Below, in pieces: positions 21,201 to 24,061 of a stretch of DNA of 24,061 nucleotides. This DNA comes from a virus. Under the pieces are notes generated by a model. The model had not been told where the DNA came from and did no database searches. It saw only the letters and a program-made list of their open reading frames with translations. Numbering within the stretch: position 1 is the first letter of the stretch; each line of letters opens with the position of its first letter. Made by a program: the position numbers and the translations under genes. Location of the stretch: the IMG/VR virus record IMGVR_UViG_3300025128_000330, positions 1-24,061 of that record; one strand, written 5' to 3'.

Positions 21201-22639
21201 ACGTACTGCTAACAAAAAGACAATTAAAACAAGCAATAGTAACAGCAGCCCAACCAAACTTTCCCCTTCCCCCAGGAAGTATACCTACTCAATTTTTAAC
21301 TCTTGGAAAATCTATAGATATACACGTACCTAATAGTGTAGAAAGTATAGTACTTCCTCAAAATCCTGATTTTAAAGAATTATTAAAAACATATGAGAAT
21401 GTTCAAAAATCTCTTTCAGCAAATTATGGTAAAACTCCTAATGACAAACTTCATGTAGTTCAAGGTTATACCTCTTTAATATTTCATAATGCCTATGGTA
21501 GACAGGTTATGAAAAAAATAGAAGCCGTAATGTTTAATCCTAGTATGAATATAAATAGTACAAATATTTACACTGATAATAGTTTAAAAACAGTTGGAAA
21601 TATTAGTGGTGATTTAGAAATAAAAAAAGGCACTAGGTATAAAAAATTTACGTATGGCCCTAATAATCCTATAGGTAAACAACAGTATAAAGATCACTTT
21701 GGTGAGGAATGGTATAAAGAAACTTTTTTTGATTCAGGAAAAATATCAGGTTGGACAACATCAGAAATCAATGGGTTTGGTGTTAATAAATTTTTAACTA
21801 GATTAAATGAAGGTATAACAGATCCTAAAGATGCATTTTTAAGTTTTCCAGTTGCAGATGAGGTTACAACAACCATAGGTCATGGAATAAGTAGTATTAA
21901 TAAATTAAAAAGTAGTAGATTGCCTTTTGCTACAGTTACACTTCCACCAATACAAGCAAAAGAAGTAGTTAAAGAAAGTAGTAAAAAAGTTAAAGATATA
22001 TTTAGAGTAGGCGTACCTGATGAGTTTATTACTACAATTAAACCTATATACTACAGTGAAAAAAATCCTAATAAAATAGACAAGGCGCGATCTGCTTTGT
22101 TTGAAAAGTTAGATTTAAATGTACTTGCATCTTATGTTCCTGCTCCCTTACTACTAGCACAACTTGCACCACCGAAAGAAAAAGATCAAGAAATAGAAAT
22201 AGAACCTTTACAAAAGTTTGTACCGTTAGATCAGGGAGAGTCTATACGAGAAGAACTGCCTCAAACAGAATTAGATACTACGCCCATAACTAGAGAAGCA
22301 ACAGAAAAGTCTACGTCTTCTACATTAGAAGATGGAACAGTTGTATTGCACCCAACAATATTTAAAGACAAAGAAACAAATATACCGCAAGAATTAGGTG
22401 GGCAAGATGCATTTGTTGCAGCGATGGACTTTGAGGCACGAAACCCTAGTCTTGAATTTCCACGATTTAATACTGTAGAGGAAGCAGACCAGTACTCAAG
22501 AGATAGAAGTGAGGCAGGTGGTGCAAGTGATATGCCCTTGTATCTAGACACAACCGAAGATGAGTTAGATATTGACAGTCAAATGTCAGATTTAAACCTT
22601 GGAGAACAATCAAATGATGAACTACGACAACGAGTCTGA
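18287..22639 (+). CDS. 1450-aa virion-type protein with kinase-like domain
   Basis: This is the largest gene. An N-terminal 250 residues hold Gly-rich, mildly hydrophobic helices (VPTSIAFGLLHGLGKIGG, 64-81; FAVPAIGFARIF, 141-152), then about 170 charged, disordered residues (250-415). Residues 424-610 look like a HipA/phosphoinositide-kinase-type domain: PGGSTEGAMIEDVSTG (427-442), KYIAKYP (444-450, Lys448), ITSRAYQIAGIKTPE (461-475), LVSEFIEDL, DWDTVGLEKDNI (524-535, Asp526, Asn534) and LVQNDAGGSMEFRAQG (547-562, Asp551). The rest is unrecognised, with a Pro/Leu segment PAPLLLAQLAPP near 1285 and a C-terminal block GGQDAFVAAMDFEARNPS near 1371. The size and place after portal suggest an internal or ejected virion protein. 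The kinase-like residues are present, but substrate and activity are unknown. Confidence 0.75.
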   Translation: MAKEPRRNLESALERLRREDRLRRSSEGSPLYNIAQTLTELNTEEDKVPQVVSLEATLNSIYMVPTSIAFGLLHGLGKIGGNFASLVGALDQEYVDTLSKSVSGKFLKFASEQAPEEDAGGRRLMETIGKLGTAGGEMVSFAVPAIGFARIFQVSLGFRPIVATATADALVGFGGMSPDEENFFNFVEEISKENNIEALETLGRILATNPKNTEFENRVNNGIETLIALGLSESAVRGVIKLNTMRKMASAKVKGEDTADKYEVVKEKLSPEVSENLDKAVEPKPTDEEPIGTTVVEAEKPPVDKQTEEVLTDAEKKLAVQEKFNLPTSSNIEKETVDKLMKSIEDGLPLAQADDLDFATIVNKQEAKIDEPDPEFKKEFDKKAKEIQQQIDDAKIKLEEDKIESTEKTTTPSAPDIPTFKVVGKKPGGSTEGAMIEDVSTGIKYIAKYPKNIEQAAQEAITSRAYQIAGIKTPEVKVMFGKIDGEERTFLVSEFIEDLKPYNANEVSSEDIGRLHATATVMKDWDTVGLEKDNITLSVNPGGRTILVQNDAGGSMEFRAQGGPKDFEKDPMPQWASFTSGDNKQATEVFRDAYKKDPIGYMRGVENALVNLKSNDMALQEIAEESYLNIATALENPSDFATINKADKLVDTIVERINLLSEGLEEPILINKYIQTKETKDTVIDPNSDDVTKVVFDPVKNKPNKKIQRIIEKQKNVPEVMAEKMGFDPTGGATRFEQDFGTPQRGVVTVTDIPQKDFPEQKLLSDKDKIMPPLSEEVKAVLPDTKTQSIRNKNRIAEDYFNTLPLKDRIKLIEEDDLFKELFEDTKTLAEKSKVYNEILQFPYVKSKPAEISSIREKILSLRMAKKLGKPTNVVSGNTPAGQFDRETVGEINEKLKESNVDKQISQMLDPRGTRKYVLKNFLGVNKGDPSVVGPSYQKDLDAYGRGAGGLYSGPMYNNAFVFDDGVASKSHVLLTKRQLKQAIVTAAQPNFPLPPGSIPTQFLTLGKSIDIHVPNSVESIVLPQNPDFKELLKTYENVQKSLSANYGKTPNDKLHVVQGYTSLIFHNAYGRQVMKKIEAVMFNPSMNINSTNIYTDNSLKTVGNISGDLEIKKGTRYKKFTYGPNNPIGKQQYKDHFGEEWYKETFFDSGKISGWTTSEINGFGVNKFLTRLNEGITDPKDAFLSFPVADEVTTTIGHGISSINKLKSSRLPFATVTLPPIQAKEVVKESSKKVKDIFRVGVPDEFITTIKPIYYSEKNPNKIDKARSALFEKLDLNVLASYVPAPLLLAQLAPPKEKDQEIEIEPLQKFVPLDQGESIREELPQTELDTTPITREATEKSTSSTLEDGTVVLHPTIFKDKETNIPQELGGQDAFVAAMDFEARNPSLEFPRFNTVEEADQYSRDRSEAGGASDMPLYLDTTEDELDIDSQMSDLNLGEQSNDELRQRV

Positions 22640-23945
22640 GGAGAACGAAGCACCATTTGGCTCTCTTGAAGAAGAGGTAGCTGACGATATACCTGTGATG
22701 CTATCAGAGGGTGAGTATGTAATACCTGCTGATGTTGTGCGATACTGGGGTCTAAAGCATTTAGAAGAAATGCGTATGATGGCAAAGTGTGGTCTTATGT
22801 CTATGCAACAGGACGGTAGATTACACATGGTAGATGAAGATGGCGAACCTGTAGAAACAGATGAGCCAGAAGCTCCACAAATAGAAGTTGTAGAAATAGA
22901 TATACAGGCAATGCAAGATGATGCGTCAGAAGAAGAGGATGATGATGATGAAGACATGGACAAACAAATGGAGTTGTTTGAAGATAATGTAATAGAGGTA
23001 GATTTTGATGGTAAGAATAAAGATATATTAAAGTTAGGTGATGGTGGTGATGTAGGTAACGATGAAAATAATGATGAGAATAATGATGAGAACGATGACG
23101 ATGATAATGATGAAGCAGATGACGAAACAGGAATGGGTACAGCTAGTATGCAAGATATAACTGACATTCAAGGGAAAGATGCTGGTAGGAGTATGTCAGG
23201 TCCAGAAGGAAATGTACCTGATGATGTAGCAGGTAATCCTACAGGATTTGCTGGCCCAGATGCTTCTTTAAAATCAGGTTTGGATGTTTCAGGTTTAACA
23301 GCAGTTGAAGTTGCTATTGCAGATCTAGCAGAAAAACAAGGTGCAGATAATCCTATTGGAACAGCAAGAGCAGCAACATCTATGGGATATACAGGAGTAA
23401 ATGAATTTAGTACTGATACCCCTGTAGATACACAAGTTGATCAGGCAATAGATGCAAGAGTAGCAAACAATCCTACTGCTGCACAATTAGGTATAAATGC
23501 ACAATTAGAAAAAGGCTTTCAAACAGCTAACCCAACAACGGTAGCAGCAACAAACGCACTAGCAGGATTGCTTAGTAAAACAAGTCCAGCTATTGCAGCT
23601 ACTTTAGCAGTAGGTAATATTGTAAATGCAGCTACAGGAAGAGAAGGATTAGGTGTAGGAGAGGTATTTGGATTAGATATATCAGGTACAATAGGAGAGC
23701 AACTATCTGGAATTGCACAAGATGTAGTTGATTTTTCTGAAACAGTTCCTGGTAATATAGAAGATACAATAGATGCAGGTGTAGAGGCAGGAAAAGAAGC
23801 TGGAAGTACAGATGAAGACTCAAGAAAAAAACAAAATACCTTGCCTGATCTAAATACGCTACTAAATAAAACAATGAAAATAGATGGTATTAATGAAGAA
23901 ATTCCTGTTAGGAATAGTTTAATGTCACAACCAATAACTACATGA
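22614..23945 (+). CDS. Acidic marine-phage structural-type protein (443 aa)
   Basis: The N-terminal domain contains GSLEEEVADDIPVMLSEGEY followed by VIPADVVRYWGLKHLEEMR, a 'DDIP.MLS.GEYVIPADVVR' pattern I know from marine-phage virion-region proteins of unknown function. A long Asp/Glu/Asn run follows (roughly residues 105-175), coded by GAT/GAA-rich near-repeats at 22920-23120, and then an Ala/Gly-rich region with LAGLLSKTSPAIAATLAVGN. A TTG start at 22599 is possible, but GGAG at 22601-22604 lies 9 nt before ATG 22614, which I prefer. It overlaps the 1450-aa gene by 26 nt. The acidic, disordered make-up would fit a scaffold, DNA-mimic or ejected protein. Confidence 0.72.
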   Translation: MMNYDNESEENEAPFGSLEEEVADDIPVMLSEGEYVIPADVVRYWGLKHLEEMRMMAKCGLMSMQQDGRLHMVDEDGEPVETDEPEAPQIEVVEIDIQAMQDDASEEEDDDDEDMDKQMELFEDNVIEVDFDGKNKDILKLGDGGDVGNDENNDENNDENDDDDNDEADDETGMGTASMQDITDIQGKDAGRSMSGPEGNVPDDVAGNPTGFAGPDASLKSGLDVSGLTAVEVAIADLAEKQGADNPIGTARAATSMGYTGVNEFSTDTPVDTQVDQAIDARVANNPTAAQLGINAQLEKGFQTANPTTVAATNALAGLLSKTSPAIAATLAVGNIVNAATGREGLGVGEVFGLDISGTIGEQLSGIAQDVVDFSETVPGNIEDTIDAGVEAGKEAGSTDEDSRKKQNTLPDLNTLLNKTMKIDGINEEIPVRNSLMSQPITT

Positions 23946-24023
23946 CATTAATTATTACGGGCTACCCGATACCCCTTTCAAGGTGAAAGGCTACTTGAGG
24001 CCCCTGATGCTAGGAGAATACTA
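23946..24023 (+). promoter_or_regulatory. Structured leader with hairpin before the next gene
   Basis: This 78-nt gap is unusually GC-rich at its centre. CCTTTC (23974-23979) pairs with GAAAGG (23985-23990) around AAGGT, and GGCTAC occurs directly repeated on both sides (23960 and 23989). There is no T run, so it is not a terminator. AGGAG at 24012-24016 is the ribosome binding site of the next gene. The hairpin may stabilise or process the mRNA of the following, perhaps highly expressed, structural gene. Confidence 0.4.
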
Positions 24024-24061
24024 ATGGCAATCGAAGAACAAATCGAAGATACGTCCAACAT
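24024..24061 (+). CDS. Start of a structural-block gene (cut by window end)
   Basis: ATG at 24024 with AGGAG 7 nt upstream opens a frame that begins MAIEEQIEDTSN and runs off the window after 12 full codons. Too little is present to assign a family. In the order terminase, portal, virion protein, a further structural or scaffold gene would be expected, but this is context only. Confidence 0.6.
   Translation, partial: MAIEEQIEDTSN

Noticed and set aside
1-24061. Integrase, attachment sites, insertion sequences or host metabolic genes
   Set aside because: I looked for recombinase, transposase and auxiliary metabolic motifs on both strands and saw none; the recombinase-type HTH at 14083-14502 has no catalytic domain.

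Overview
The window is a 24 kb piece of an AT-rich, tightly packed tailed-phage genome, most likely a marine podovirus. Gene starts overlap the preceding stops through ATGA and TAATG junctions, and there are no rRNA, tRNA, integrase or host-metabolism genes. The clearest hint of lineage is the family A DNA polymerase, which carries a DnaJ-like CxxCxGxG zinc module between its exonuclease and polymerase halves. As I recall, that fusion was reported for SAR116 phage HMO-2011 and its relatives, so I place the window in or near that group. No phage RNA polymerase is visible, and the promoters I can read are host sigma70-like.

Positions 1-10137 form a leftward DNA-metabolism block. In order of transcription it holds a DUF932-like protein, a tiny PINPVARA protein not listed by length-limited ORF calling, three small unknowns, a Mom-family DNA-modification enzyme, a MazG-like pyrophosphohydrolase, a SleB-type cell-wall hydrolase, a stand-alone TOPRIM primase, a DnaB-like helicase, DNA polymerase A, a probable ssDNA-binding protein, a Cas4/AddB-like four-cysteine PD-(D/E)XK nuclease, a T7-type endonuclease I, an unknown, and the start of a DUF3310 gene. 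Internal promoters with a 17-bp spacer and a TATAAC -10 box precede the 60-aa gene and the SSB-like gene.

Positions 10138-12640 are the regulatory and accessory heart. A divergent promoter region leads right into a cysteine-rich GP88-like gene. A leftward mini-operon of three small unknowns plus a 36-aa single-TM protein has near-identical G6/C6 hairpins between genes and a strong terminator at its end. Upstream lies about 540 bp of noncoding DNA with repeated GCGT/ACGC motifs, small inverted repeats, and two sigma70 promoters that point at each other with a palindrome between their start sites.

Positions 12638-24061 form the rightward packaging and structural block: an unknown 97-aa protein, a structured intrinsic terminator, a coiled-coil basic protein, a small-terminase-like protein, an HTH protein, the large terminase (starting far inside the HTH gene), portal, a small coupled protein, a 1450-aa virion-type protein with a kinase-like domain, an acidic structural protein, a hairpin leader, and the first 12 codons of the next gene.
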